Assembly (NCBI RefSeq): GCF_000002595.2 | Contig: NC_057006.1 | Location: 1,924,246-1,988,245, forward strand | DNA: 64,000 bases | Source of the DNA: Chlamydomonas reinhardtii | Taxonomy: Eukaryota; Chlorophyta; Chlorophyceae; Chlamydomonadales; Chlamydomonadaceae | Reading direction: 5' to 3' | In this document: piece after piece, positions 21,267 through 31,502 of the stretch | Position numbering within the stretch: position 1 is the stretch's first letter | Layout: the number at the start of each line of letters is the position of its first letter | The notes under the pieces: model-generated | The model's input: only the letters and a program-made list of their open reading frames with translations | What the model was told of the DNA's origin: nothing | The model's database searches: none | Position numbers and translations under genes: made by a program

Positions 21267-22261
21267 TCCGTAGAGCTCTACCACCGCAAAAACACTAGCG
21301 TACTATTTATGCGAGCCGAGCAGTTGCTAAACTGTCCAGACAACAACTGTCTCAAGAAAATTGCTGTCTAACAGCCCGAACCGGGCCAAAGATGCGCGAT
21401 ATGCGTAAGGAGCCTTTCCATAGTCAATGACGGGTGCAAATAGAGCTCGTAACAGGTACTGTATGCGTGGACTTCGTGGCACCCAAAATGTCGCGGACGA
21501 AGAGGTCGGTCGGATGTGCTGTTATTTGAAGCGCAGTATTATATAATGTGTGATAGCATGCAACACATATGCGCAAAGGCGGGCCAGCGTTGACTCGCCT
21601 TGTGTTGACCGCCACGAACCGCATCATACCCCATCTGCGGGTGAGGCACAGCCGCACGGGCCCCCCGGTGCAGTGGCACGCAGGCGTGGTACGATGGGTC
21701 ATTATCCGCCGCTCTTACATGCAAGGGTACGATAAACAGGAAAGGTAATGCAGTTGTCATCAGTGCTCGTAACGATGACATAACGATAGCCGAATCGTTC
21801 ATGTCCCTTGACTCCAACGCGTCCTCCATCTTCTTGTCTTCGCTCAGCTGTACACACCTCCGCATTACACGTCTGCTATACTCATTGGTGCTTGGCAGTC
21901 GTATGACGTCCCAAAGCCTTTAACACAGGCATACAAAAGACTCGCCGGGCTCATCACCGTGTTCCAGGGCCAAACACACACAGAGTCCACCCAGCATCGC
22001 AGCGGCCTCAGGTTGTTCCACCATACCGCAGCTCAGATACAATGTGTTTATCTTCTTGACTTTTTGCGGTGTAAGCCGCACAAGTCGCTGATACGTAGTG
22101 CCAACTATTTTTCGGGCATAACCATGCACGCCTCGGCTCAGGGCATACTTCCAGCGCGCAGTCAGAAGCCCCTGGCCCCGCCTATGCGCACTCGGCACCC
22201 ATGCATCTATTGCTTCAGCTTTCACCTCTTCCGCGCACCGCTGCTTCCGCGCTCCGCACGC
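21267..22261. other. Intergenic region: PLAC8 promoter and J-protein 3' flank
   Basis: No supported gene is seen. A minus-strand TGTAA (plus-strand TTACA at 21715-21719) lies about 540 bp after the J-protein stop and may be its poly(A) signal. Confidence 0.45.
21715..21719 (-). promoter_or_regulatory. Candidate TGTAA poly(A) signal for the J-domain gene
   Basis: TGTAA on the minus strand is the usual volvocine nuclear poly(A) signal. Spacing from the stop at 22262 is about 540 bp. A five-base motif can occur by chance. Confidence 0.35.
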
Positions 22262-24270
22262 TCAATGCTGGTGGTGCTCCTGGTGCGGCCTGTGTTGCGC
22301 GTGGTGCGGGGCGTGGTGCTGCTGCTGTTGCTGCTGCCGGGGTTGCTCCATCACCATCTGTTGCTGGGCCAGCTGCGCCACGTGGTCGCGGTGCCCGGGC
22401 TGCCACTCCTGCTCCGTCTGGTGCGAGTGGGTGTGCACGCCCACAAACGACACGAACGACTCCTCCTCTGTGTCCATGCGCATGCGCGACGCCCCCGCGG
22501 GCATGGGATGCGCCGGGCCCTCGTCCACTGGGTGGAAGCTGCGTTGCAGGTAGGCACGACACAGGCGAGAGGGGGGGGGGGGGGTCAGGCGAGCCCTGAC
22601 CCTTGGGTCAATGGCACGGCACGAAAGGCAGGGCATGCCGTGCGGCATGGGGCGTGAGACGTCCCGCACGCACCTGCGCACCACCCGGCGAGACTTGGTT
22701 GCAGCGTGCCGGCTGCGCACGCCGTGGTGGGCTGTCGCCGCGGCCGCCTGCTGCTGTGCGTGCGGCTGCTGCGGCTGCTGACTGTTGGGCTGCTGCGGCG
22801 GCCAGTGCGCCCACCAAGCTCCCGCTGAACCCGGCGGCGAATGAGATCCACGTGCGGACGCCGTTGATGCCGACGACGACGACGCACTGGCATGCGCTGA
22901 TGGCGCAGACGTGGAGGAGGCGGTGGTGGCGGCTGCGCTGCTGTGGGCTGTGTGCCCGGCCGTGGCGTGTGGCGGCTGCGGTTGGGTGACGCCCACGAAG
23001 CTCACAAACTGTGGCCCCGCGGCCTCGTGCGGGGTGCGCATGTGCCGGGCGCCCGCAGGCACTGGCGGCGGCGGCTTGGAGGGGACGCCCCAGTCCACAG
23101 GGCTGCGGGAGCAATGCGGTCAAGTATGCCGTGTGCAGTAGGTGTGTGCTGTTATACGCCCGAGCCCAAAAGGGGAAGCAGGGCAGCACGTTGGCACGGT
23201 CCGTGGACGTGCCATCCGCATCGGACACCTGGCTGCCGCACGCATGAAAGCAGACGATGGACCAGTCGACAACGCGAGGTGCAGTTTCCAGAGTGAAAAG
23301 ACCGTCAACACACCTGCTTCGGGCGCTTGGGCGGTGTTGTGCGGCCCGGCTGCCAGTGGCAGACGCGGCAGGCGTTGTTCGTTTCTGGGCAGCCGCCTGC
23401 AATGCAAACGGTATTCACGAAAGCCGAGAGCCATGTTGCACAAGGGCTGCCTGCCTGCCTGTCCATCCCATCCCAACCCCCTCCCCCAAAACTACCCAGC
23501 CCCATCCCGTCACGCACCGCTGCCCGCAGCTCTCCATCATACTGCGCCTTTGACTCTGTGTTGCCCAACACGTCCCAGGCAGCCTTGACGGCTTTGAACT
23601 CCTCGTTTGCCGCCGCCTGCGGGTACACGCACAGCGTGGACGTTGGCACATGCGCGCGTAAGTTTGTGCGGTCTGCGCACGCTTTACCCACCCATTAAAG
23701 AATCTATGTGTGAAGCACAAAGGGTGTAAGGTGCACCACGCAACGCGTGCCCAGCCCCGTGCCTTGGACTCACAGTGTGCCCTGCCACATCTGGGTGTTT
23801 CTCCTTGGCGAGCTTCCTAAAGGCCGACTTGATTTCGTCACCGCTGGCCGTGCGGCTCACACCCAGCACACGGTAGTGGCAGCCTGCGCATGTGTGCAGT
23901 GCGTTCGAGGTGAGTGTGCGGATGCGGGGGAGGGGTTGGGGCGACCGAGGCGGACGCGGCGGGCCGGGACCGCGACGGCCTACTCGCACGGCGGGCTATG
24001 ACAACGACGCGCTGTAATTCAGGGCAGGTATTGATTTGAACCGCGAGCGAGCTGAGCGGTCGCGGGTCAAACGCAGCGCATGCCGAAATAGCCGTAATGC
24101 AGCCTGTTGCGGCCGTTGCTGCCACGCTGCGAATTCGCACTGCAGGTGCCACACTTACGATGAGCGGAACATTGCACGGCCACGCAGCTGGCCCGTCCGC
24201 GCGCTGAATGCCGAAGGGTGCTCGACGCACAACTCGCCGCAGGTGCCCTTTGAGTCACTAGAGAGCGCAT
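22262..24270 (-). CDS. J-domain (DnaJ-type) protein, probably organelle-targeted
   Basis: Six exons: 24270-24159, 23883-23774, 23616-23518, 23396-23314, 23102-22674, 22538-22262, giving 369 residues. Residues 1-35 ([20 protein letters not shown]...) lack acidic residues and look like a transit peptide. The J-domain is split over exons 2 and 3: [37 protein letters not shown] with the HPD that activates Hsp70 ATPase, then [16 protein letters not shown] and [10 protein letters not shown]. No Gly/Phe or zinc-finger region follows, so it is a class C J-protein. The C-terminal two thirds are Gln/Ser/Ala/His-rich. Exons 5 and 6 each begin with an SxxPVD(W/E)G-type motif and each contain FVSFVGV, suggesting an internal duplication. 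The last residues are His/Gln-rich. The Hsp70 partner is presumably plastid or mitochondrial; this is inference. Confidence 0.88.
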
Positions 24271-24902
24271 TTTATGCGGACGCGTATACGTATATGGACA
24301 ATCTAGAGTAGCAAGTCGTCAAGCGCTTGGGCTGTCGACTTGTTACACCATAGCGCTATTGACGAATGCCTTTCGGAACGATTATTTGTCACAGAACGCC
24401 CCAGAGCCACTGCTTTGGATATACAATTACAATAGGACAACTGCCCTCATTTCTGCTCTGCCACCGTAGCACTCCACCAGCGAAGATGACCAATCCCCAC
24501 GCGCCTGTCCGCTTCCGATTGTACCTGCCAGCTCTCTCCCCCTCTCGCAGAACTTGATGACGCCCCCACAACCTGCAAGGAAGCACCCTTCCAGATCCAT
24601 ACGGCTACTCTCTCTGGCGCGTCCGTCTGCGTCACTGCCAACCATGCCAGGACATCCCGCAGCCTCATCAGCCTCATCATCTGGTACCATTCGATGGGCA
24701 TGTTCAGGCGCAACTCTCCTCCAGCAATAGACCAGACATCTACGGCAGCTTGGACACAATCCAGGACCCATCCTCCATCCGACGCTTCGCGGCCAATCGC
24801 CGCAGGGCGCGCTACGCCGAATCCTCTGCCGAATCCTCCTGTGGCCCCCGGTCTTCAGTCTGCTCCGCCTTGGTTGGACGCGACGCCAGACAAATCTCCA
24901 GA
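24271..24902. other. Intergenic region: J-protein promoter and coiled-coil gene 3' flank
   Basis: Both neighbours are on the minus strand. Minus-strand TGTAA motifs lie at 24343-24347 and 24427-24431, the latter ~470 bp past the stop at 24903. Nothing else is seen. Confidence 0.45.
24427..24431 (-). promoter_or_regulatory. Candidate TGTAA poly(A) signal for the coiled-coil gene
   Basis: Plus-strand TTACA reads TGTAA on the coding strand, ~470 bp downstream of the stop; a second copy is at 24343-24347. Confidence 0.35.
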
Positions 24903-26836
24903 CTACCCAGATGGCTGCGGCACAGCCGGGTACCCCATCACCGGATACTTGACGACGGGAGCTGCACCCGCTGCCTGCTGCTGCTGTGGCTGTTGTCGTT
25001 GTGGGACCGGCGCTGAGGGCAGCTCGTTCAGGCCAATCGGCGCCACAGGTGGTCCCGGCGGTGGCCACTGCGGCGGCAGCTGGTGTTGGTGCTGCTGTTG
25101 TTGCAGAGGTGCCGGGCCCGCCGACGGCGGCGGCGCCAGGGGCTGCGGCTGCGGCATGTGGTTGGGCTGCTGCGGCTCAGTGAAGGTGGTGTGCTGGGAG
25201 GCGTGCAGCCGGTGCAACCGCAGCCCGGACTCGGCCAGCTCGGCCATGATCTGTAGGGACAGCCGCAGTGGTCGATGGGAAGCGTCAGGCGCCATGTACT
25301 GCCTCAGTCGCTTCCCTGCGCCCCGTGGCCAAGCGTTGGCCTCTGCTCAGTGCACACCCTCTCGCGGGCTATCCCTGCTGGCCTCACACCTAGCCCAGGC
25401 AAAAGCGCCCGCATGCCCGCATGGTGCCAGCCCACCTGCACCCGCTCCATGACGGCGCGCAGGTCCGCCTGCAGCTCCTGCTGCGCCGCCTGCCGCCGCC
25501 GCCCCACCTCCACCAGCCGCCGCCCCGCCGACGCCAGCAGCCGCAGACCCACGTACCCAGCGCCCAGCATCGCCAGCGCGGCCGCCACCGGGCCGGCTTC
25601 CTGCGACACGGCACCATATATGCGCCCAAAAGGAGCGGACGATCGTCACGTCGTCATGCCGTTACAGCCCCCGCCATGGCAGTCCGCAACACGCGCGTGC
25701 GCCCCTTCCGCAGCCCACTGTGGCGCACTCTCACCTGGGCGACCCTGTCAGCATGGCCAGACGCACAGCCGCACTCAGCCTCCCACCCGAATGTGCCCTG
25801 CTCACCCGCACTTTCATGGCCGCCAGCAGTCGCCCCGCCGCGTACACAGCCGCCGTCACGCCCGCCGCCAGCCGTGTCTGACCCGCCACCCACTCCGGCG
25901 TTACAGACGGCTCCGCTGCGCGCGCCAGCAGAGAAGGCAGGTGCTGCGGGCGAGAGTCATGGACGGCGGAAACAGGGAAATGGACGGGCGTCAGTAACAG
26001 TAGAATACAAGGAAACGAGGGCGGGAGCTGTGAGTTTCAGTTGTGTAGTAATAGCGGCATGATTGCTGCAGGGAGTCCATGTCGACTGCACGTTGTGGGT
26101 GAAGACCCCTGGCTATGCGTGCCGTAATCGCTTACCAACCCCCACATTCCCAGGCATGCAGGCGACCTGCCTTGCTCTCCACCTCCAGCGCCTGCACGTG
26201 CTGCGCCAGGCTCTTATATGCCCGCCTGCGCATTACAGCACAACACAGCACAGCACGGAGAAAGTCACAGGTTTCACTACATCAACCCCATTTCCCAGGT
26301 CGTCGCGCACAACGCACTGGCGTCTGTCAGGCCAGGCCAGGCGCGTAAACCCGAGCTGGCCGCATGCACCACCGCGAGGGCTGCATCATGGGCGGCTGCG
26401 GCTGCGGCCAAACGCCGCCGCTCCCAGGCTCCCAGACCGGCCTCACCGCAGACTCATGAGGTCAGTGGAGTGGAGGTCGTGCAGCTTGGCCTGCAGCGCG
26501 TCCACCTAGCCAGGTCGGGCAGGAGCGAGGGGGCGAAGAGCGAGGGGGCAGAAGGTACAGTGGGCAGGGTTGGTGAAAGGGTGCGCTGGGTGTTGCGCAG
26601 AGAGTGGGCAGTTGGGTGCCGCGTCTTGAGGCAAATTGATTTCAAATGCGCATTACCTCTTTTGTTAGCGTCTGGCATTTGGCCTCCAGCCACGCGGCTC
26701 GTTGGCCCGGGTCTTGCGCGCCCGCGTGCGAGGCCATTCCGTCATGCAATGAATTACACAGGAACTGATTGTGTTGGGCCAACTGAGGGCACAACTTGAA
26801 GGGGAAACAGTTTGAGGAGAAGCACCGACGCGTCAT
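24903..26836 (-). CDS. Unknown coiled-coil protein with a hydrophobic segment and Gln/Pro-rich tail
   Basis: Six exons: 26836-26657, 26505-26447, 26225-26167, 25915-25806, 25600-25436, 25250-24903, giving 306 residues with consistent phases. I do not recognise the family. From the N-terminus: a Cys/Phe-containing basic segment (MTRRCFSSNCFPFK), a heptad-like helix (AAWLEAKCQTLTKEVDALQA, then LHDLHSTDLMSL and SLAQHVQALEVES), a segment with TPEWVAGQTRLAAGVTAAVY, and a hydrophobic stretch VAAALAMLGAGYVGLRLLAS flanked by Arg. A second charged helix follows (RRRQAAQQELQADLRAVMER, AELAESGLRLHRLH), then a tail rich in Q, P and H ending MGYPAVPQPSG. The pattern suggests a membrane-anchored or membrane-associated coiled-coil protein. 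The start is uncertain, and the exon 3/4 junction could instead be a GC-AG intron from 26171 to 25943. The gene is divergent from clathrin light chain. Confidence 0.65.
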
Positions 26837-27016
26837 TGCGAAGGCGCAGGGTTTGCCCAATCGGACTGAGCTGTAGTAACTCAATAATCTATTCTTATAA
26901 GATACACGCCTTCTACTTTCGTAGGTTCACCAGCTTGCTTTCTCATTTGTGCTAGGAGTAGGAGTAAGGACCCAGCGATCCACTTCCCCGTCGACTGTCC
27001 GGCCTGCTCGCAAAGG
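26837..27016. promoter_or_regulatory. Divergent promoter region between coiled-coil gene and clathrin light chain
   Basis: Only ~180 bp separate the two predicted start codons, so both 5' UTRs and core promoters share it. It contains an AT-rich stretch (CTATTCTTATAAGATA near 26889) well below local GC. Confidence 0.5.
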
Positions 27017-29026
27017 ATGGACGGGTTCGAGGACACTCAGGCAAGAGCGCTGAATGGTCTAGTGACAAGTACGGCTTTGGAGCTTGACTTGCCTAGCAAG
27101 CGGGTACCCCCGCCAGTTGCACGCAGCATCCTGTTAGCGCTGAAAGAGCACGCGTGCGCGGCAGCCCGGGCCCTGACTTGGCGCGCTAAGCTCACCGCTG
27201 CTTGTTAATGGAGCTGTCATGCGAAAGACGAGGGGTCGCCGGTTGCGGGGGGCCAGGTCCCGTCGTGTTGAGAACTTGCCCCCAGAAGTCCCCGACCATG
27301 CCCTGGCCCGCATTCCTGCCGCGCGCAGTTCCAAGCGGCGCCCGCGGCCAGTGGCGAAGGCTTCAACGACTTTGCCGCCGCTCCCGCTTCCAACGGCGGC
27401 GCAGCACCAACGGTCCCGCCCCCGCTAGATGACTTCTTCAGCGGCAGCACACCGGCAGTGCCCGCCCCGCCGCCCGGCGACGACGCGCCCCCTGCAAGCG
27501 AGGCTGTGATTGCCGCGGCCGGAAGTCAGGGCGCGGAGCCTTTCGAGGTCCCGGTGGTTGCGGTGGAGGGCGCCGCGGCGGACGACGGGGATGCGTTCTT
27601 TGAGCACTACACGCCCACGCCCAAGCCCGTGCCGGCCCCGGAGCCGGAGGCGGCGGACCCGCGCGTGGAGTGGCGCAAGCAAAACGCCGAGACGGTGAGT
27701 GAGGAGCGTATCTGGGAGCGTGTGGATGCAGTTGGGGCTGGTGCAAGGGCAGCGGCAAACACGGTTGGATGAAGAGTGCAAGGAATGGCCCGGTTGGGCA
27801 GGATGGGGGGAAGGAGATGGGAGGGCTGGAGGAGGAGGCTCGGTTAGACCTGTGAGAAACTGTGATCTCCCATCGGGAGTTAGGGCAACTCCAGGGTATG
27901 GGAAATGCATGGCTGTGCTGCAACCGCGGCGGTGGAGCTGGGTGCGACAAGAAGGCCGTGCCTCGCAATACCTAGGTTGAAGTACGGCAGCGGCTGCAAC
28001 CTGACGGGATATGGTTTTCCGGTCCACGAGTCTACACGTCCAGGCCAGGGTGCATGGAGCTGCGCGAGTTAAGCCAGTGCTGGGCCACGCCGTGCAGTGC
28101 GTCAGTGCGCTGTGTGGTCCAAACTGGGGGGGGGGGGTGACTGCGGGTCGTCACGCTGGCGGCCGCCGTGCTGGCCGGCCGCGCTGACGATGGGTGCAGG
28201 GGCCGGCTTGAAGCATGGAAGCATCTGCGGGTGTAGTCCCTGGCTGACTGGCTTCGCGAGTTTGAACTTTAGGCGTGCCCCTTTCGGCACAGGGGGTCGG
28301 CATGCTCATGAGGAGGCAAGATGCTTGCACCGCACGCATGCTGCGACCGCGCCCTTCCTTCCCATTCAGCTCTGCTCCTTATCGACCTTTCCCCTCCCGT
28401 GGAATCCCCTCCGTAGCTAAAGAAGAAGGACGCGACTGAGAGCGCGGCCAAGACCAAAGTGAAGGACAGCGCGGCCGCACACCTGGCCAAGTTCTATGAG
28501 GTGGGGCGGGGCCGGGCGCCTTTGGGAGTGGGATGGAAGTGGGGATAAATGAGGCGGGTGGAGCGGGCGGGTGGGGCAGTGGGGCGCAAGCGTGGTGTGG
28601 ATGCAGCACTGAAGGCTGATGAGGTTGCGGACCCGAGGAGAACTTGGAGCTGGTGCCAGCTATGAGGAGGTGTGGACAACGGCACGGGCTGGGGCCTTGC
28701 ACGGGCACGCCCGCCGTCGATTGTACTCGTTCCCTCGTTCCCGGTGGGCCCCGAGCTCCGCACCTGCCCGACTGCCGCACCTGACGTTCTGACTACCATC
28801 CTCGCGGCCCCAGGTCCGCACCACCACGCTCACGCAGCGCAAGGCCAACAACCGCAAGAGCGAGGCGCACCAGAAGGAGGTGGAGGTGCCCGCCAGCGGC
28901 ACGCCCTGGGAGAAGGTCAACGCGCTGGTCAACATGAACACCTCGCACACCAAGGACGTCAGCCGCTACAAGGCAGTGCTCATCACCTGCAAGGCCAAGA
29001 ACGTGCCCATCCGCGCCGCCGCATAA
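27017..29026 (+). CDS. CLC: Clathrin light chain
   Basis: Four exons, 27017-27040, 27329-27694, 28417-28500 and 28814-29026, give 228 residues. The N-terminal half is acidic and Pro/Ala-rich with DDFF, ending in the family hallmark PRVEWRKQNAET. The middle is a Lys/Ala-rich helix (LKKKDATESAAKTKVKDSAA, then HLAKFYE) that would bind the clathrin heavy chain leg. The C-terminal part has RKANNRKSEAHQKEVEV, TPWEKVNALVNM and SRYKAVLITCKAKNVP, matching plant light chains. The first coding exon (MDGFEDTQ) is short and its donor is GC (CAG|GCAAGA), not GT; phases fit exactly, and GC-AG introns are known in Chlamydomonas. An alternative GT donor a little further on (after codon 15) would add seven residues. 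The protein regulates clathrin coat assembly at the Golgi and plasma membrane. A TGTAA lies at 29327-29331. Confidence 0.9.
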
Positions 29027-29326
29027 GAGGCGTGCTGTGGTGGCGGGGACGGTAGATGTCATGGTGGGAGCGGTGTTTTGCGGTTGCTTGGCTAGGCCAG
29101 GCATCGGAGGCTTGGGTGGCGTGGTGACGATCGAGGCGATTCACGCCGGCTGTCTGTTTCGAAGTGGAGGTGGCGCCGGCCGCTTGAAGGCGCGTGTTGT
29201 AGATATATGATAGGCAGGGAGGGCGGAGTGGCCAGATGTATGGATCAGGTGTGCAGACGCGCGTAGAAGACGTGGCGTGCGAAAGGCTGGCGCGCATGTG
29301 ATCAGGGTTCAATGAGCCCGATGTGA

Positions 29327-29331
29327 TGTAA
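29327..29331 (+). promoter_or_regulatory. Candidate TGTAA poly(A) signal of clathrin light chain
   Basis: TGTAA 300 bp after the stop codon, in a normal position for a volvocine nuclear gene. Confidence 0.5.
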
Positions 29332-31219
29332 ATGATGAAACGCGGGCAGCGTCTGGGAAGCATTACATTGGGCCCCACTTGAGTGGGCCCCACTGGCATA
29401 TTGAGCACGGGTGCGAAGGGACGTGGCGAGGAGCAGGTTGGTGTAGTCCCGCAAGCGTTTCTCGGTCCCGCGGCTGGGAGAAACAAGTTACGCCCAACCC
29501 GCCGACGCCCGGCGCCAATCAAACATGAAGGAACGTCGCCCGCACGCAAATGATAACAAGCCCCCGTTACTAGTACCACGTTAACAATATCCCGAGAGCT
29601 GTTGCGGAAGGCTGGCCGTGAACTGAAGCCTTGGGCTGGCGGCGAGAAGAAAATGCTGTTGCACGCCCCTCGTTCTCTGGGTCGCCCGGCCAGGCCACAC
29701 GCCACAGCCTGCCTGCCTGCCTGGGCCACCGTACCTACCTGATCAGCCCCGGGCCACTACATTGCACGCAAGCGCATGTGGGCCCATATGCCCTGATCTA
29801 CACGGTAAGCCCTCACGTATACGCACGTCGGCGAACGGTTCCAACAAACAGCATCACTACCTGACCCTGCCTAGCCATACACATTCTTCCTCAAGCGCTG
29901 CAGTTTGCTCCATTCAACGCATGCGATGCTGAAGTCCTAGAACAAGCATGAGCAGAGGGTGGTGAGAAGCAAAGTCCTGAGTGTGATGGCGATAATCCCG
30001 GCCCACAACTCCCACAAGGCGGGTCAGGACATGGGTTGCAACACATGTGGTCGCGGATTGCGCACCCGACTCAACCTCAACAATAAACCCTGGCAGGAAT
30101 GGTTGCATCAGTGCCATCAAGGCATTAGAGCCATCAAGACATCAAAGGAATAAAGTAATACGCCTTCGCCCCTTGCGTGAATGAAGTAAATCTCCCCAAA
30201 GCGTCGAGCGCAGCAAGGGTTGACACAAGGACACGCATGCGGGCACACAAACCAAATGCAAACCGTGCCCCAGGTGGTGGTGGTCCTGGTGGTGTGTCTG
30301 TGTGTGTGAACGTTGTCACGTGCATGTTTCGTGATGCCATAGCCCGATTGAGTCTTCACGGGCGGTTGAACTTATCATACTTGGCCCCACTTTAAGAGGT
30401 ATCTACCAGTTGCGGGAGCATTGCTTACACATGCAATCAATCCCCTGCATGCAATGGCGGTCGCGTGCAAACCTCAGCACCGCCTTTTAGTCACGGAGCC
30501 CTATGGAGACTTGCATGTCGGCATGTCACCGCTGTTGTGCGGCGCGGTATACGGCTGCAATCAGGGCTGCGGCGCGGCCCTCAAGTCCGGGGTGGGCGGT
30601 GTGATGGCGCTGTCGGCCGTTGGGGGCTTTCCACTCTCTCGGCTGCTGAGCAGTTCTGCTGCAGTCTCTGGTGCCCTATGGCCGCTCTGTGTAGCAGACT
30701 CGCTGTAGCGTCCACTGCTGGCCTTGTTGCTGGCTGTTCGTTGAGACAAGCGCGGGGAGACCTGCAGGCAGCAGGGTGCAGGGCACGCCGGGCGCAGTAG
30801 CGCTGTTGACGTCTGCAGTAGCACCATGTGCAGTGAAAGCAGAGCATGGGTCCCTTGATGACCGTATGACTGGAAAGGAGTGATGAGTGACATGACTCAC
30901 CGTGCTGGCGGCGGTGCGGAGGTTCCTGGACATGGCCTGGCCAATAATGACCGCCGTGGCTGTGGCCGTTGCCACTCCGGAGCGATGCATTTTGGTAAAC
31001 CTACAAAGTGCGGACAGGGTATGCGAGCCGGCGGTGACATTGACAAGTAAAGCCGATTGGACCGGCTGGGCGCCTGGGCATCTTTGTAGTATAAGCCACC
31101 CAGCTTATGGCCTGGATCTTACTAAGCACCGTGGCCACAATCGCCGCCTGGATACTGTAAGTAGCAATGGCGCCCCAGCACGCGCAAATCACCGGACTCT
31201 GGACATCTCCGTTACCGTA

Positions 31220-31323
31220 GGGTCCCCAGGGTCCCCAGACGGGTCCCCAGACGTCGCCCATGGTCCCCAAACGTCGCCCATGGTCCCCACGGTCCCCAGA
31301 TGTCGCCCAGATGTCGCCCAGGG
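31220..31323 (+). repeat. Minisatellite of GGTCCCCAGACGTCGCCCAT-type units
   Basis: About five to six imperfect tandem units built from GGTCCCCA and GAtGTCGCCCA sub-blocks fill ~104 bp. It lies just downstream of the giant gene's stop, within its likely 3' UTR. Confidence 0.85.
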
Positions 31324-31502
31324 TTTGGATGCTTGGCTTCGCAGTCCTCCTGTCTAGGAATGGTAGTGACAACCCCGGCCCGGACCAGCGGCAACGGCGC
31401 CCCAGCAAGCAATCCATTGCAAGCACGGCACTCACGTCTGCGCGGTGCGGCGGCCTTCCTTAGAGCCGCTGGCCTCCTGTTGCTTCCGGATGTTTTCCTT
31501 GA

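Larger units (their letters stand above)
29027..31502. other. Convergent 3' region of clathrin light chain and the giant surface protein
   Basis: No coding exon could be supported in 2.4 kb. It holds the clathrin TGTAA at 29327-29331, a minus-strand TGTAA (TTACA at 30425-30429) about 1.07 kb past the giant gene's stop, and a minisatellite at 31220-31323. Confidence 0.4.

Noticed and set aside
31220-31323. Regularly spaced repeats that resemble a CRISPR array
   Set aside because: Units are directly adjacent and imperfect with no unique spacers, in a eukaryotic genome; a minisatellite.
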